A program made the translations under genes and the position numbers. From assembly GCA_002418765.1 (NCBI GenBank), contig DIET01000019.1, forward strand, positions 1 through 64,000: 64,000 nt of DNA. The letters run 5' to 3'. The stretch's first letter is position 1. Each line of letters opens with the position of its first letter. The notes under the pieces are model-generated. The model had not been told where the DNA came from. It saw nothing but the letters and a program-made list of their open reading frames with translations, and did no database searches. Positions 44,117 to 53,557 of the stretch are shown piece by piece. This DNA is from Peptococcaceae bacterium UBA5767. Lineage in GTDB: Bacteria; Bacillota; TC1; UBA5767.

Positions 44117-44983
44117 TCACCTTATGCCTTGTATGACCTTGGTGATCAGATGTCTGTCCTTATCAAAAGGCCAAATCAACCAGTTCTCCTCTATTGGATG
44201 CGTCTTGTCCAGGCATGTTTCCAAGTGCCAGAGCCCATAGGAACCAAGCCCCTGTCCATATTGTTTCTCATAATCCAGCACATGTTTTTTGAGATCTTCT
44301 TTCTTGTGCGAGAGAAATAGATACCTCGGATCCTGCGTGGAATACTCCATGATGTCTGACCAAGCCATGCATCTTCCCTCTGGTTTCAAGGTCTTTAGAA
44401 TGCTTCGATGCAAGGTTTCAATCAAGCGCACCAAAAACCGAAGCATCGCTTCTGTCAGTTGCGACCTGTAAGCCTGTAGATCCATAAGCACCACAAGATC
44501 CAAAAACTGAGGCCATAGCAGCTGGGTATACAAGGGCGAGATCAGGATCAGGTCGAAGGTTCCTTCGCTTTGTAAATCAGGTCCTTGGCATACCCATTCG
44601 TCCAAAAATCTTTCTACGCCCACCACATCCTTTTCTGCCATCAGCACAGTCAATGAAGTAAAAAAACGGGCTTGGTCCAGACCTGTCAAATCTCCGATTC
44701 TTTTGATAACCTCACCTTGGTACCCTTGCAGTGCCAATCCTTTTTTGATTGCCATGGCATCACAATCAAACAATGTCAAGCGGACGCTCTCTGTCGGCAA
44801 GGACTGCAAGTCAATATCATTGAGATGACCAGCGCCAAAAATAGCAATGTCTCCTTCCCACGGTCCCTGTTGCAAACAGATCTTCCTTAGGTTTTCTCTG
44901 TATCCGGACCAGGCACGGAACTTATTTTCCATGGAATAGGATGCATTGAGCTGCGTGTTGTAATGCGAAATGGTATTCTCCAA
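44117..44983 (-). CDS. SAM-methyltransferase-like protein of unknown function
   Basis: About 288 aa. A Rossmann-type nucleotide loop IAIFGAGHLNDIDL sits near residue 50, followed by an acidic LTLFDCD and a later DLILISPLYTQLL, the layout of a class I methyltransferase. No catalytic motif names a substrate. I chose TTG 44983 because GGAGG is 7 nt upstream; the upstream ATG has no site. It is downstream of the Mrp-Nuo-like operon but beyond a terminator (45024-45050), so it is probably only partly linked to it. Confidence 0.6.
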   Translation of the reverse strand: MENTISHYNTQLNASYSMENKFRAWSGYRENLRKICLQQGPWEGDIAIFGAGHLNDIDLQSLPTESVRLTLFDCDAMAIKKGLALQGYQGEVIKRIGDLTGLDQARFFTSLTVLMAEKDVVGVERFLDEWVCQGPDLQSEGTFDLILISPLYTQLLWPQFLDLVVLMDLQAYRSQLTEAMLRFLVRLIETLHRSILKTLKPEGRCMAWSDIMEYSTQDPRYLFLSHKKEDLKKHVLDYEKQYGQGLGSYGLWHLETCLDKTHPIEENWLIWPFDKDRHLITKVIQGIR

Positions 44984-45023
44984 GAAATTCCCTCCTTTGG
45001 CCATACAACCGGTTCGGTAAAAA

Positions 45024-45050
45024 TAAGGCACTGATGTGTTCAGTGCCTTA
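45024..45050 (-). terminator. terminator after the Mrp/Nuo-like operon
   Basis: TAAGGCACTGA / TCAGTGCCTTA, a perfect 11-bp stem with a 5-nt loop, followed on the minus strand by ATTTTTACC. Confidence 0.85.
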
Positions 45051-45082
45051 CCCTGATTCTCATACCATGCCCGTACAGCCTG

Positions 45083-46903
45083 TTATGGTTTTGTCTGCAG
45101 CCATAGGTCAATCGCCTTGGCAGCCTGGTGCCCCGTGGCCACACCATTGATGATATCAGGCCCTCTTACGATGTCCCCCCCGGCAAACAACCAGGGATAC
45201 CCTTCAATTTGTCCTCCATCGGTGACCGCAATCAGTCCACGCTTGGTCAGCACTCGATCACGCATTTCATCGTTCAAATAAGCGTATTCCGGCATCTGCC
45301 CGATGGCCATATACACTTGGGTTCCTTCCAAGACCTTCTGATCTGTCTGGTCATAGGATGGATTGAACCGACCCTCAGCATCAAAAATGCTCTGCACTTT
45401 GGTCACATGCAATCCCTTGATGCGATCATCCACGATGGAAATAGACTGAGGCCCATAAGCAAAATGAACCTGCAATCCTTCCTCTAGACCTTCCTCGAGT
45501 TCCTCCGCATCCGCCAGCATTTGATCTCGGGATTCCAGTATGGCCATGTGCACACAGGATGTTCCGTACAGTTTTTCCTGCAGGCGCACCAGCGATCGAG
45601 CCACATCAAAAGCCACGTTTCCCCCGCCGATGACCACTGCCTTTTGATCCACCACCGGTATGGGTCCCATGTCTCTTAAATAGTCCCTGACAGAAGCCAG
45701 AAAAGGAATAGCATACAGGACATCCGGATGCTCATAACCGGGGATCTTCAGTGGTCTGGAGAGAGAAAATCCCGTCCCCAGAAAAACAGCATCATACTCC
45801 GCATGCAATGTTTCGAGTGTAATGTCCACCCCTACCTTGGTGTTGCAAATGAACTGGACACCCGCTTTTTCGATCATGCTAATATCCTTAAGGACGCTGG
45901 CCTCCGGCAATCTGTACTCTGGTCCACCATAACGAATCACACCGCCTGGCAAGGCTTGGGATTCATAAACCGATACCTCGTAACCGAGTGTCCGCAAATA
46001 ATAAGCACAGGACAATCCCGAAGGACCCGATCCCACCACTGCCACTTTCCCCTGCACGAAAGCCGTGACCGACGAGAGTGCACCTGCCTCATAATCTTCT
46101 TCCGACGCATGATCAACCAAATACCGTTTCAGCCATCTGATGGCCACCGGTTCACCACGGTGGCTGATAGCACAAACCTCCTCACACTTGTGGGTACATA
46201 TTCTTCCACACACATTGGCCAGGGGATTGGTCTTGTAGATTTGCCGCATCCCCTCCTCCATGTCATCATCAAAAACAGCCCGGATATACTCAGGAATATT
46301 CATGTTCGCAGGACAGGTATCTGTGCAAATACCACAGGCCACGCATCGTGCTGCTTCTTCCAAGGCTTCTTTCTTGGAATAGCCCTTCATGATCTCTACA
46401 AAAGAGGATTTTCTGCTCGGGTCTTCTTGGTCCATTTTTTGTCTCACCAGATCCAAAAGCTCTGAAACCTCGTCTCTCTGATAACCCTTATCGGCCTCTT
46501 TTTCATGGATCCCGCTGGCATCCGGCAAGTAGAAAAAGGAGTCCGGATCCTGGGAAAGGTGGATGTATTCCTTTGACATGCACAAAGAATCCGAGGTGCA
46601 AATGTCAACACACAAGCCACAAAAAGAGCACCGGCCATAATCAAAGGCAGGCCGTTCATCTTTCTTGCCTTCTTCATGGATCAAGCCTTCGACCGCAACC
46701 ATGGAAATGGCATCGGTGGGACAGATCTCAGAACAAGTCCCACAGCCAATGCAAAGGGACAGATCATTCTGATGAAAGCCTCGATAGCGGTCTGAAGCCT
46801 CTCTGGGGTTCACAAAGACATCCTTCTTATGCAAGGTTACTGGTTCTCTAAACAAATATTCCCACGCTCTGATGGGTGAAAACATACTCTTCGTACGATT
46901 CAT
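45083..46903 (-). CDS. fusion of NuoI-like 2[4Fe-4S] ferredoxin and GltD-type NAD(P)H/FAD oxidoreductase
   Basis: About 606 aa. An 8-Fe ferredoxin module comes first (CIGCGTCSEICP and CSFCGLCVDICTSD, about 50-105). A GltD N-terminal Fe-S region follows (CVACGICTDTCP and CGRICTHKCEEVC), then FAD-binding VAVVGSGPSGLSCAYYL (about 290), NAD(P)-binding VVIGGGNVAFDVARS and C-terminal FAGGDIVRGPDIINGV. NuoI/MbxN subunits usually end after the ferredoxin part. The fusion should pass electrons between the membrane complex and NAD(P)H. ATG 46903 has AGGT 6 nt upstream and avoids overlap with the preceding gene. Confidence 0.88.
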   Translation of the reverse strand: MNRTKSMFSPIRAWEYLFREPVTLHKKDVFVNPREASDRYRGFHQNDLSLCIGCGTCSEICPTDAISMVAVEGLIHEEGKKDERPAFDYGRCSFCGLCVDICTSDSLCMSKEYIHLSQDPDSFFYLPDASGIHEKEADKGYQRDEVSELLDLVRQKMDQEDPSRKSSFVEIMKGYSKKEALEEAARCVACGICTDTCPANMNIPEYIRAVFDDDMEEGMRQIYKTNPLANVCGRICTHKCEEVCAISHRGEPVAIRWLKRYLVDHASEEDYEAGALSSVTAFVQGKVAVVGSGPSGLSCAYYLRTLGYEVSVYESQALPGGVIRYGGPEYRLPEASVLKDISMIEKAGVQFICNTKVGVDITLETLHAEYDAVFLGTGFSLSRPLKIPGYEHPDVLYAIPFLASVRDYLRDMGPIPVVDQKAVVIGGGNVAFDVARSLVRLQEKLYGTSCVHMAILESRDQMLADAEELEEGLEEGLQVHFAYGPQSISIVDDRIKGLHVTKVQSIFDAEGRFNPSYDQTDQKVLEGTQVYMAIGQMPEYAYLNDEMRDRVLTKRGLIAVTDGGQIEGYPWLFAGGDIVRGPDIINGVATGHQAAKAIDLWLQTKP

Positions 46904-46911
46904 ATAAGCAC

Positions 46912-48021
46912 CTACCGATCTATTTCCGGAGAGCACACACCCATGGTATCCATCCAAATGGAGGCATCATCGATGCGGTATCCCGGCAAATATTTTTCAA
47001 TTCCCAACAAGCCTTGCGCATAAGAAGCCCCTCGCACCGCAATCCTATAAGGCTTTTCTTTACCATCGGATACGATAAAATAGCCATATTCTCCGCGACT
47101 GGATTCAACCGCCGTATACACCATCCCAGCTGGCACCGTGTACCTCAGTGCAGAACCCGGTGAAAAAGCCGTGCGTACGGGCCCATCCGGGGGCATTTTC
47201 TCCATCACTTGTCTTAGGATGCGAATGCTTTGATGCATTTCCTGGTATTTCAAGTTCATCCGGGTCAAGGCATCGGAGTAGGTTGCCGTCGGAACATCAA
47301 ATTCCACTTGATCGTACCGGGCATAGGGTTTTACCTTGCGCAAATCATTTTTTGCACCCGTAGCACTTCTCATGCCAATTCCCGTCACACCCAATTCCCA
47401 TACCACAGACGCTGGCAACAAAATGTTGTCTTTGATGCGCGTATGGATGATGGGATGCCGTAAGATCAGCTCTTCGTATTCCGGCAGGTTCTTTTCCAAT
47501 TGGTCCAATACCTTGGCCAGATCCTCCAATATGCCTTCTGGCAGATCTTTTCTTACGCCACCGGGCACAATATACATGTGATAAATGCGAGCCCCGGTGA
47601 TTTTTTCAAAGAGATCCAAGATTAGATCTCTCTGGGCAATACCCCAGTAGGTGGCCGTATACATGCCCGTAGGTCCACCGATACCCCCAATGGACATCAT
47701 GTGGATGGCCAATCTTCCCAGTTCCAGAATGATCATCCTGATCCAGTGTGCTCGTTCCGGAACGTCAACATCGGCCAATGCTTCGATTCCCATGGCATAG
47801 ACCATTTCATTGATATCGGGCTCGACAACACAGATACGAGGAATCAAAGCCAGATTGCCCATCCAGAAACGACGCTCCATCAGCTTCTCAAAGCCTCGAT
47901 GCAAAAATCCTGGCGTGGGTCTGGCCTTCTTAATCATATCCCCATCCACATACATATGGACAGAATAGTTTCCATGCATGCCTGGATGCTGTGGGCCTAA
48001 AAACAGCTTTACCTCTTTCAT
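46912..48021 (-). CDS. NuoD/MbxL-like catalytic-type subunit of the membrane complex
   Basis: 369 aa, related to complex I NuoD and the large subunit of group 4 [NiFe] hydrogenases. It begins with LGPQHPGMHG and contains FLHRGFEKLMERR. The two CxxC motifs that bind NiFe in hydrogenases are both CxxE here: Cys64-Glu67 in RICVVEPD and Cys363-Glu366 in GVCSPEIDR. A NiFe centre is therefore unlikely. It overlaps the NuoC-like gene by 4 nt. Cytoplasmic side of the complex. Confidence 0.9.
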   Translation of the reverse strand: MKEVKLFLGPQHPGMHGNYSVHMYVDGDMIKKARPTPGFLHRGFEKLMERRFWMGNLALIPRICVVEPDINEMVYAMGIEALADVDVPERAHWIRMIILELGRLAIHMMSIGGIGGPTGMYTATYWGIAQRDLILDLFEKITGARIYHMYIVPGGVRKDLPEGILEDLAKVLDQLEKNLPEYEELILRHPIIHTRIKDNILLPASVVWELGVTGIGMRSATGAKNDLRKVKPYARYDQVEFDVPTATYSDALTRMNLKYQEMHQSIRILRQVMEKMPPDGPVRTAFSPGSALRYTVPAGMVYTAVESSRGEYGYFIVSDGKEKPYRIAVRGASYAQGLLGIEKYLPGYRIDDASIWMDTMGVCSPEIDR

Positions 48022-48539
48022 TCTGTCACCTCCACCACGTTGGCCTTAAAAACATGGGGATGCTCCCGTTTGGGAAATTTACCATCCGAATAGGCCTGGG
48101 GATCAAAATCTTTTCGCAAAGGAGGCATATCATCCCAACGCTCTAGAAACAAAGGTTTTTGATAGACTGCGCTTCCTCTAAAATGTACCCCGAAAAATTC
48201 ATACACTTCCCGTTCATAATACGCGGCACCAGGATAAATATCGGTGATTGTGGTGAATTCAGGATTTTCCCTGTCCAACAGAGCTCGCACAATCAGATGA
48301 TGCCCCAGCTCCCAGTGCATCAGGATAAAGATGAGTTGAAAGGTCCCCTGCTCAATCCAGTCGATGCATGTCAGAAGACTCAACTGCCCAAAGCCGGCAC
48401 GTTTCAAGTAGGCCAGGGTCTGATGTGCCTCTTGTTTGTCCACGTCCAATACATATTGCAAAGAGGCCGTACCTTCTTTCGCCTCTAGTCCTGTTTCCTT
48501 CTTTAGACACTCAATCCAGTTATTCGTGGAATTCGTCAT
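48018..48539 (-). CDS. NuoC/MbxK-like subunit
   Basis: 173 aa. The C-terminal part carries the family signature YEREVYEFFGVHFRGS and the proline-rich ERWDDMPPLRKDFDP. It is a hydrophilic subunit connecting the NuoD- and NuoB-like subunits. Its start overlaps the end of the NuoB-like gene by 20 nt and has GGGGAGG 9 nt upstream, so translation is coupled. Confidence 0.9.
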   Translation of the reverse strand: MTNSTNNWIECLKKETGLEAKEGTASLQYVLDVDKQEAHQTLAYLKRAGFGQLSLLTCIDWIEQGTFQLIFILMHWELGHHLIVRALLDRENPEFTTITDIYPGAAYYEREVYEFFGVHFRGSAVYQKPLFLERWDDMPPLRKDFDPQAYSDGKFPKREHPHVFKANVVEVTE

Positions 48540-49071
48540 GAATGATGACCTCCCCTAATGAATCCATTTGATTGGCTTTGTACCAATCATAGTTTTCCTG
48601 GTAATGCTTCCAACCACGTGCTTCTCCTTTTTTGATCATCTCAATCAAGGTAGCGAACGAATTCATGATGGCCTCTGGCCTTGGCATGCAGCCGGCGATA
48701 TACAGATCCACCGGCAAATATTGATCCAATTGATTGATGGTGGCGTAAGAATCATAATAGATACCGCCATTCAAGGTACAGGAACCAAAGCCCACCACAT
48801 ATTTGGGATCTTGCATTTGCTCATAGGAATAAATCACTCGTCGCAAGGTTTTGGTACTCAAATACCCTGTTATCAGCAAAACATCCGCTTGTCTTGGCGT
48901 CGCCATGGGCCCCATGCCCAATTGCTCCATGTCAAATCTCGAGGTCATGGTGGGGGGCATTTCGATGGCGCCGCATCCCGTACAATACCATTTCATCCAG
49001 ATGGAATTGGCCCTGAAATAGTCACCAATCACTTCCCACAATGAACGGTCGTTTTTTGTCGTCACTTGCAT
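48520..49071 (-). CDS. NuoB/MbxJ-like [4Fe-4S] subunit
   Basis: About 183 aa. The Cys ligands of the proximal cluster are intact: WYCTGCGAIEMPPT near residue 35, GSCTLNGG and AGCMPRPEA. The CTGCGAIEMPPT form is typical of hydrogenase-related complexes rather than classic complex I. It should hand electrons to the NuoD-like subunit. ATG 49071 has GGGGG 7 nt upstream and starts 1 nt after the NuoH stop; a TTG at 49092 is an alternative. Confidence 0.93.
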   Translation of the reverse strand: MQVTTKNDRSLWEVIGDYFRANSIWMKWYCTGCGAIEMPPTMTSRFDMEQLGMGPMATPRQADVLLITGYLSTKTLRRVIYSYEQMQDPKYVVGFGSCTLNGGIYYDSYATINQLDQYLPVDLYIAGCMPRPEAIMNSFATLIEMIKKGEARGWKHYQENYDWYKANQMDSLGEVIIHDEFHE

Positions 49072-49072
49072 C

Positions 49073-49981
49073 TCAATACCCCCATCCTCCAAAAATCACC
49101 AGCAGTCCTTGCACCAATGCCAATCCTAGCGGTACTTTGTAGAAAAAAGTCACCGCCTGATCGATTTTAAAGCGCGGCATAACTCCAGAAACGATGTTGG
49201 TAAAGGTGTACAGCACAGCATATTTAAGCAGATACACCCACAGCGTCTCGCCTCCCCCAAAAAAGAGATTCAAAATCAAGGACACTTCAATAAAGGTCAT
49301 CAGTTCATGCAGCGTGAACATCATGCCCAGCTGCTTTCCCCCGTATTCCACCATTGGCCCCGAAGCGATTTCAGCGGGGGCAATAAAGGAATCGAATGGT
49401 TTTTTGCCAAGCATACCAAACAAAGCGATCACAGCGACGAGGCCACCCAGGGGAAGCTGAAAGGCATTCCAACCCCAAATACCTGCCCCTTGCTGCAGGG
49501 CGGCTAGCTCACTGACGGAACCCGTTTGGTGCTGATAGATCAATGTGAAGACAATGACCATAAAGGGAATGTCATAAGCCAGCATGTTGGTCAAGGCTCT
49601 GGAAACGCCAATACTGGCCCAGGGGTTGCCTGATCCGGCTGCACTCATCGCCATCCCCAGCATACCAACAGCCAGCACATAGGAGATTACAAAGATATTG
49701 TCCAGACCGGGAAAAGACTGGAATCCGGCCACAGGAATGAAGATTACCGTCGCCGCGATGCCTCCCAGCGCCATGATGGCCCCAAAGTCATAGACCCATC
49801 CATGCGTGATCGATGATTTGCTAAAAGCCTTGAAAATATCTATAAATTGCTGATACCATTTGGGACCTCTGCGTTTTTGCAAACGTGCTGTCACCTTTCT
49901 GTTGATACCAGTCAGACTGGTCTGAAAGACAAAAGCACCGAGAATAGCCAGAAATCCATACACAAAACTCATCAATGTCAT
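49073..49981 (-). CDS. NuoH/MbxM-like membrane subunit
   Basis: 302 aa with about 8 helices. Conserved loops: GINRKVTARLQKRRGPKWYQQF after helix 1, and FDSFIAPAEIASGPMVEYGGK with the acidic residues of the quinone/ion-path region. It joins the redox arm to the ion-pumping arm. It overlaps the following antiporter-like gene by 4 nt. Confidence 0.93.
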   Translation of the reverse strand: MTLMSFVYGFLAILGAFVFQTSLTGINRKVTARLQKRRGPKWYQQFIDIFKAFSKSSITHGWVYDFGAIMALGGIAATVIFIPVAGFQSFPGLDNIFVISYVLAVGMLGMAMSAAGSGNPWASIGVSRALTNMLAYDIPFMVIVFTLIYQHQTGSVSELAALQQGAGIWGWNAFQLPLGGLVAVIALFGMLGKKPFDSFIAPAEIASGPMVEYGGKQLGMMFTLHELMTFIEVSLILNLFFGGGETLWVYLLKYAVLYTFTNIVSGVMPRFKIDQAVTFFYKVPLGLALVQGLLVIFGGWGY

Positions 49982-51798
49982 CGGGCACCTCCCACAGTGA
50001 TCAGTATCACCAGCAATACCATCCAGAAAACAGCGCGGTTGGGCTCAGCATGGAAGAAAAAGGTTTCGGCCCATTCGCCCATTTCCTTGAGTTTCAAAGA
50101 CAACCGTTGGTAAAGAGGCAACACCGAGGGCCATTTTTCATACAATCTCTCAAAGGGTGCGTAGAAATGATGCCCATAATGCAACAATTCCGGTGTATGA
50201 ATGAACTCTGCCGACGTGTAGGTATCCATCAGCCCCACTCTTCTGCTCTTCGGGAGCACGAGGAATAGGATCAATATGAGCAAGAACCCGAAACCGAATA
50301 CCGTGAAGACAGACAGCATGTTCACCGATCCATTTTGGGTGGCAGTGATGGTTCCCTTGATCATGATAGGATCGATTCCCAATTCAATCTGGATCTGGGC
50401 TATGGTCCTCAGTACCACATTGGGCACAATCCCCAAAAGCAAGGACATGGCTGTCAAAAGCAGCATCCCTATAAGCATCAGAGGATCGGCTTCTTTGATC
50501 TTTTCATACTTCGGCGCCAGTTGCCCCAGAAATACGGCACTCAGTGGCCTGAAAACATACAGGTAGGAGCCAATCGAGCCAAAGGCCGCAGCCGTGGCCA
50601 AGAAGATGAGCCCCCGGTGGGATAGACCCTGAAAAATGAGCCATTTGGATACGAAGCCACCCATGGGTGGGATCCCGGCCATCGAGATGATGGCGATAAG
50701 ATAAACAACGTAGGTTACGGGCATACGGTGGATCATCCCGCCCAGTTCGCTCATCTTGGTCGTGCCCGTCCGTTTGGCCACAGCGGCCATGGCCAAGAAG
50801 GCAGCGGCCGAGGCCACGGCATGGTTCAAAACATGCATCAATCCACCAGCAAAAGCCATCTGGTCCAGCATCAAAATACCGATCAGGATATAACCGCCAT
50901 TGGCCACGGAAGAGTACGCCAGAAGGCGTTTTGCATCATCTTGTTGGATGGCGCGCAAGGTGCCGTACACGATGCTCACACCACCAAGAAGCATCAAAGC
51001 ATAGATGGGCAAGGGAACACCTTGCAGCATCAGCTGGTCTCCAAAAACCTGATAGGCGGGAAAAACCGCCACACTCAGGTACGCAATGTAAGCGCCCATC
51101 TTGACCAAGCCTCCGGAGAGCACCGGTGAAAAGGTATGCGGTGCACTACCATGGGCCAGTGGCAACCAGACATGGAAAGGGAAAATGCCCATTTTGGTCA
51201 AGCCAGAAAGAATGAAGGCTCCAAATACAAGACCACCCAGGGCAGGCGACCCCATGAAATAAATAAAGGCGTCTGTAATCATGGTGGTGCCGGACATGAA
51301 TATGGTCAACAAAATGGCAAACAGGGTCGCCATGGAACCTATGGCACTCATGACAAAATAGACCCAGGCAGCCTGCCTTGATTTTCCTTGCTGCACAATC
51401 AGCATGGAAGACCAAACGGCTGTCTCCCAGCATATAAACAGTGTCATCAGATCCTGGGCGAAAAACAGTCCTACCGTTCCTGCCAGGGAGAGGAGGAATA
51501 GGGCGTTGTAAGCGGCCGGATAAATCAGTTGGTCCATCCAAAATGGATGAAAGAACGTAGCGGTGAAATAAACGGTAAGAAGAATCATGGAGAAATACCA
51601 GCCGATGGTCGTCACCGTAAAATGCAGGTAATAGAACGAAACCGTCTCACCGACGGATCCCCTTAGCAGAGATACCCCGACCAGACCAGCCAACGAAACG
51701 ATCAGGGTGGCATAGGCCCCCCATTTGGGTTCTTTTAAGGAAAGAACATATGCAAACAGGATACTGGCTATCATGAAAAGGATTATCATCGTCATCAT
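49978..51798 (-). CDS. second antiporter-like subunit (MbxH'/NuoM/HyfB type)
   Basis: 606 aa with about 14-16 helices. The ion-path residues are visible: Glu in FICWETAVWSS (helix 5) and Lys in SGLTKMGIFPFHVWLP (helix 7), followed by APHTFSPVLSGGLVKMGAY. A C-terminal amphipathic extension of about 100 aa ends in another helix. Presence of two antiporter subunits in a row (this and the MrpD-like one) matches mbx rather than mbh loci. Confidence 0.9.
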   Translation of the reverse strand: MMTMIILFMIASILFAYVLSLKEPKWGAYATLIVSLAGLVGVSLLRGSVGETVSFYYLHFTVTTIGWYFSMILLTVYFTATFFHPFWMDQLIYPAAYNALFLLSLAGTVGLFFAQDLMTLFICWETAVWSSMLIVQQGKSRQAAWVYFVMSAIGSMATLFAILLTIFMSGTTMITDAFIYFMGSPALGGLVFGAFILSGLTKMGIFPFHVWLPLAHGSAPHTFSPVLSGGLVKMGAYIAYLSVAVFPAYQVFGDQLMLQGVPLPIYALMLLGGVSIVYGTLRAIQQDDAKRLLAYSSVANGGYILIGILMLDQMAFAGGLMHVLNHAVASAAAFLAMAAVAKRTGTTKMSELGGMIHRMPVTYVVYLIAIISMAGIPPMGGFVSKWLIFQGLSHRGLIFLATAAAFGSIGSYLYVFRPLSAVFLGQLAPKYEKIKEADPLMLIGMLLLTAMSLLLGIVPNVVLRTIAQIQIELGIDPIMIKGTITATQNGSVNMLSVFTVFGFGFLLILILFLVLPKSRRVGLMDTYTSAEFIHTPELLHYGHHFYAPFERLYEKWPSVLPLYQRLSLKLKEMGEWAETFFFHAEPNRAVFWMVLLVILITVGGAR

Positions 51799-53222
51799 TG
51801 CTGTTCTCCTTGTCCCACCATCTCATACTGCGCCATGGCTGGCTGCGTCTTTTGCAAGGCATCAACAAAGCGCTGAGGCATGAGACCCATGGTAAACAAA
51901 ATCACCGCCAGAACACCTACCACCAGGATCTGCTGGGCAGAAAAGACATTCCTTTTTTGTGGCAACTCTTTCTTTGAAGCCAGATATCCCTCGAAGGCAG
52001 GTGACCATAGCTGTAAAAGCCAGCGCATCACGTAGGCCCCTTCCACAATGGCTGTGAGCAAAATGATGACGGGCACCCAGATTAGGCCTGTAGAGAAAAT
52101 GGCCATCACGGCGCTCACCTTGGCAAAAAAACCGAGAAACAAGGGTATACCTACCAAGGATAAACTGGCGAGTGAAAAAGCGACTCCCAGCAAGCGGTGA
52201 TGGTAGAATACACCCTTGAGCACTCCCATAGAAGCATTTCCATAGGCAGCCGTAACACCCGTGGCCACCCCGTAGAGGATGCTTTTGGCCAGGGCATTGT
52301 TAATCAGTAGCAAAATACCTGCCCAAGGTGCACCCAAGGTGAACATCATCACTGCCAGACCGGATTGCCCGATGCTGGAAAACGCCAGTGTCTTCAATAA
52401 ATCCGTCTGTCGGTATGCTGCCAGTTCACCCAAAACAAACGTTGAGATAGCCATGACCAAAAGCGTATAACCGGTCAGGGAATGCAATACAATCACTTCA
52501 TTCATCATCCGGCCAAAGACAAAGCCAAATGCCGGGGCCAAAACAGCGGCAAAGATGGGGCCTGTCAGGAGATTGGCCTGGCCATAAATATTTTTTGCCC
52601 AACTGCTGACGGGTACTAGCTTGAGTTCTACAGCCATACCGAAAATCAACAGCATCATCGGAATGAGAGACAATGCGACCGGCAATGACGCCAACCTCAT
52701 CATGAGTCCCTGCACCACCAGGATGCCGGTATAGGCATAAACCAGAACCGTTCCCAGCAGAAAGAATACGCCACTTACGGTGGCAAGAATCAGGTAATGG
52801 AAGGTATGGGTAAGCTTGCCATTGGCGGTACTGAGAATGAAAGCAGCAATGGATACGATCTCGATCATCACAAACAGGTTGAACAAATCATTGGTTAAAA
52901 GCATGCCATTCAATCCAGCCAGCATGACCAAAATAACAGGGGTATAGTTCTTGGCCAAAGGTCTGGCCAGAACGATGATCAAGAGCAGCAGCACTTGTAT
53001 CAGTAACAATGCAATCAAGGCATACTGGTCGAACAAAAGGCTGATTCCAAACGGGGGCTCGTAGCCTCCGATGATGGTAAGACCTTGCGGCGCCGCAAAA
53101 AGAACGAGCAGATTCATGAGCAAGGTCACCACCAACAGCCCATACTGGTATGTTTGGGCCACCACAGATACAAAGGCAGCCAGCAAGGGAAGCGCAATGA
53201 GCCAGATAATAGACCCCATCAT
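51795..53222 (-). CDS. mrpD: MrpD/MbxH-like antiporter subunit
   Basis: 475 aa with about 14 helices. The Glu in FVMIEIVSIAAF and the Lys-containing ELKLVPVSSWAKNIYGQA segment mark the proton/sodium path of Mrp antiporter subunits, and SLVGIPLFLGFFAKVSA is family-typical. It overlaps its neighbours by 4 nt on both sides. Confidence 0.9.
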   Translation of the reverse strand: MMGSIIWLIALPLLAAFVSVVAQTYQYGLLVVTLLMNLLVLFAAPQGLTIIGGYEPPFGISLLFDQYALIALLLIQVLLLLIIVLARPLAKNYTPVILVMLAGLNGMLLTNDLFNLFVMIEIVSIAAFILSTANGKLTHTFHYLILATVSGVFFLLGTVLVYAYTGILVVQGLMMRLASLPVALSLIPMMLLIFGMAVELKLVPVSSWAKNIYGQANLLTGPIFAAVLAPAFGFVFGRMMNEVIVLHSLTGYTLLVMAISTFVLGELAAYRQTDLLKTLAFSSIGQSGLAVMMFTLGAPWAGILLLINNALAKSILYGVATGVTAAYGNASMGVLKGVFYHHRLLGVAFSLASLSLVGIPLFLGFFAKVSAVMAIFSTGLIWVPVIILLTAIVEGAYVMRWLLQLWSPAFEGYLASKKELPQKRNVFSAQQILVVGVLAVILFTMGLMPQRFVDALQKTQPAMAQYEMVGQGEQQ

Positions 53223-53557
53223 TCTTCACCTCCTATCTCACTGAGATCATAGGTGCCATGTTTTTTGTATATGTTTTGTGCCACCACCAAGCCCAGTGCG
53301 CTCACCCCAAATCCGATGACGATAGCCGTCAGCACCATCGCCTGAGGCAAGGGATCCACAAAAGAGAATGCTTGGTTGGGCAGGTCCGCCGTATAGATAG
53401 GCGCAAGACCATGAGCCACAAAGCCAATACTGATGATGAAGATGTTGGCGCCAAGCTCCATGACGTTTAAAGCAATGATCAGCTTGATCATATGCTTGGT
53501 GGTCATCAAGCCATAGATCCCAATCAAAATCAGCGCAATGCCGGCAAATTGGATCAT
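53219..53557 (-). CDS. mrpC: MrpC/NuoK-like subunit
   Basis: 112 aa with three hydrophobic helices and the conserved Glu in NVMELGANIFIISIG in helix 2. C-terminal LTAIVIGFGVSALGLVVAQ is typical of MrpC. It forms part of the Mrp-like ion module. Four-base overlaps with both neighbours indicate coupled translation. Confidence 0.93.
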   Translation of the reverse strand: MIQFAGIALILIGIYGLMTTKHMIKLIIALNVMELGANIFIISIGFVAHGLAPIYTADLPNQAFSFVDPLPQAMVLTAIVIGFGVSALGLVVAQNIYKKHGTYDLSEIGGEE

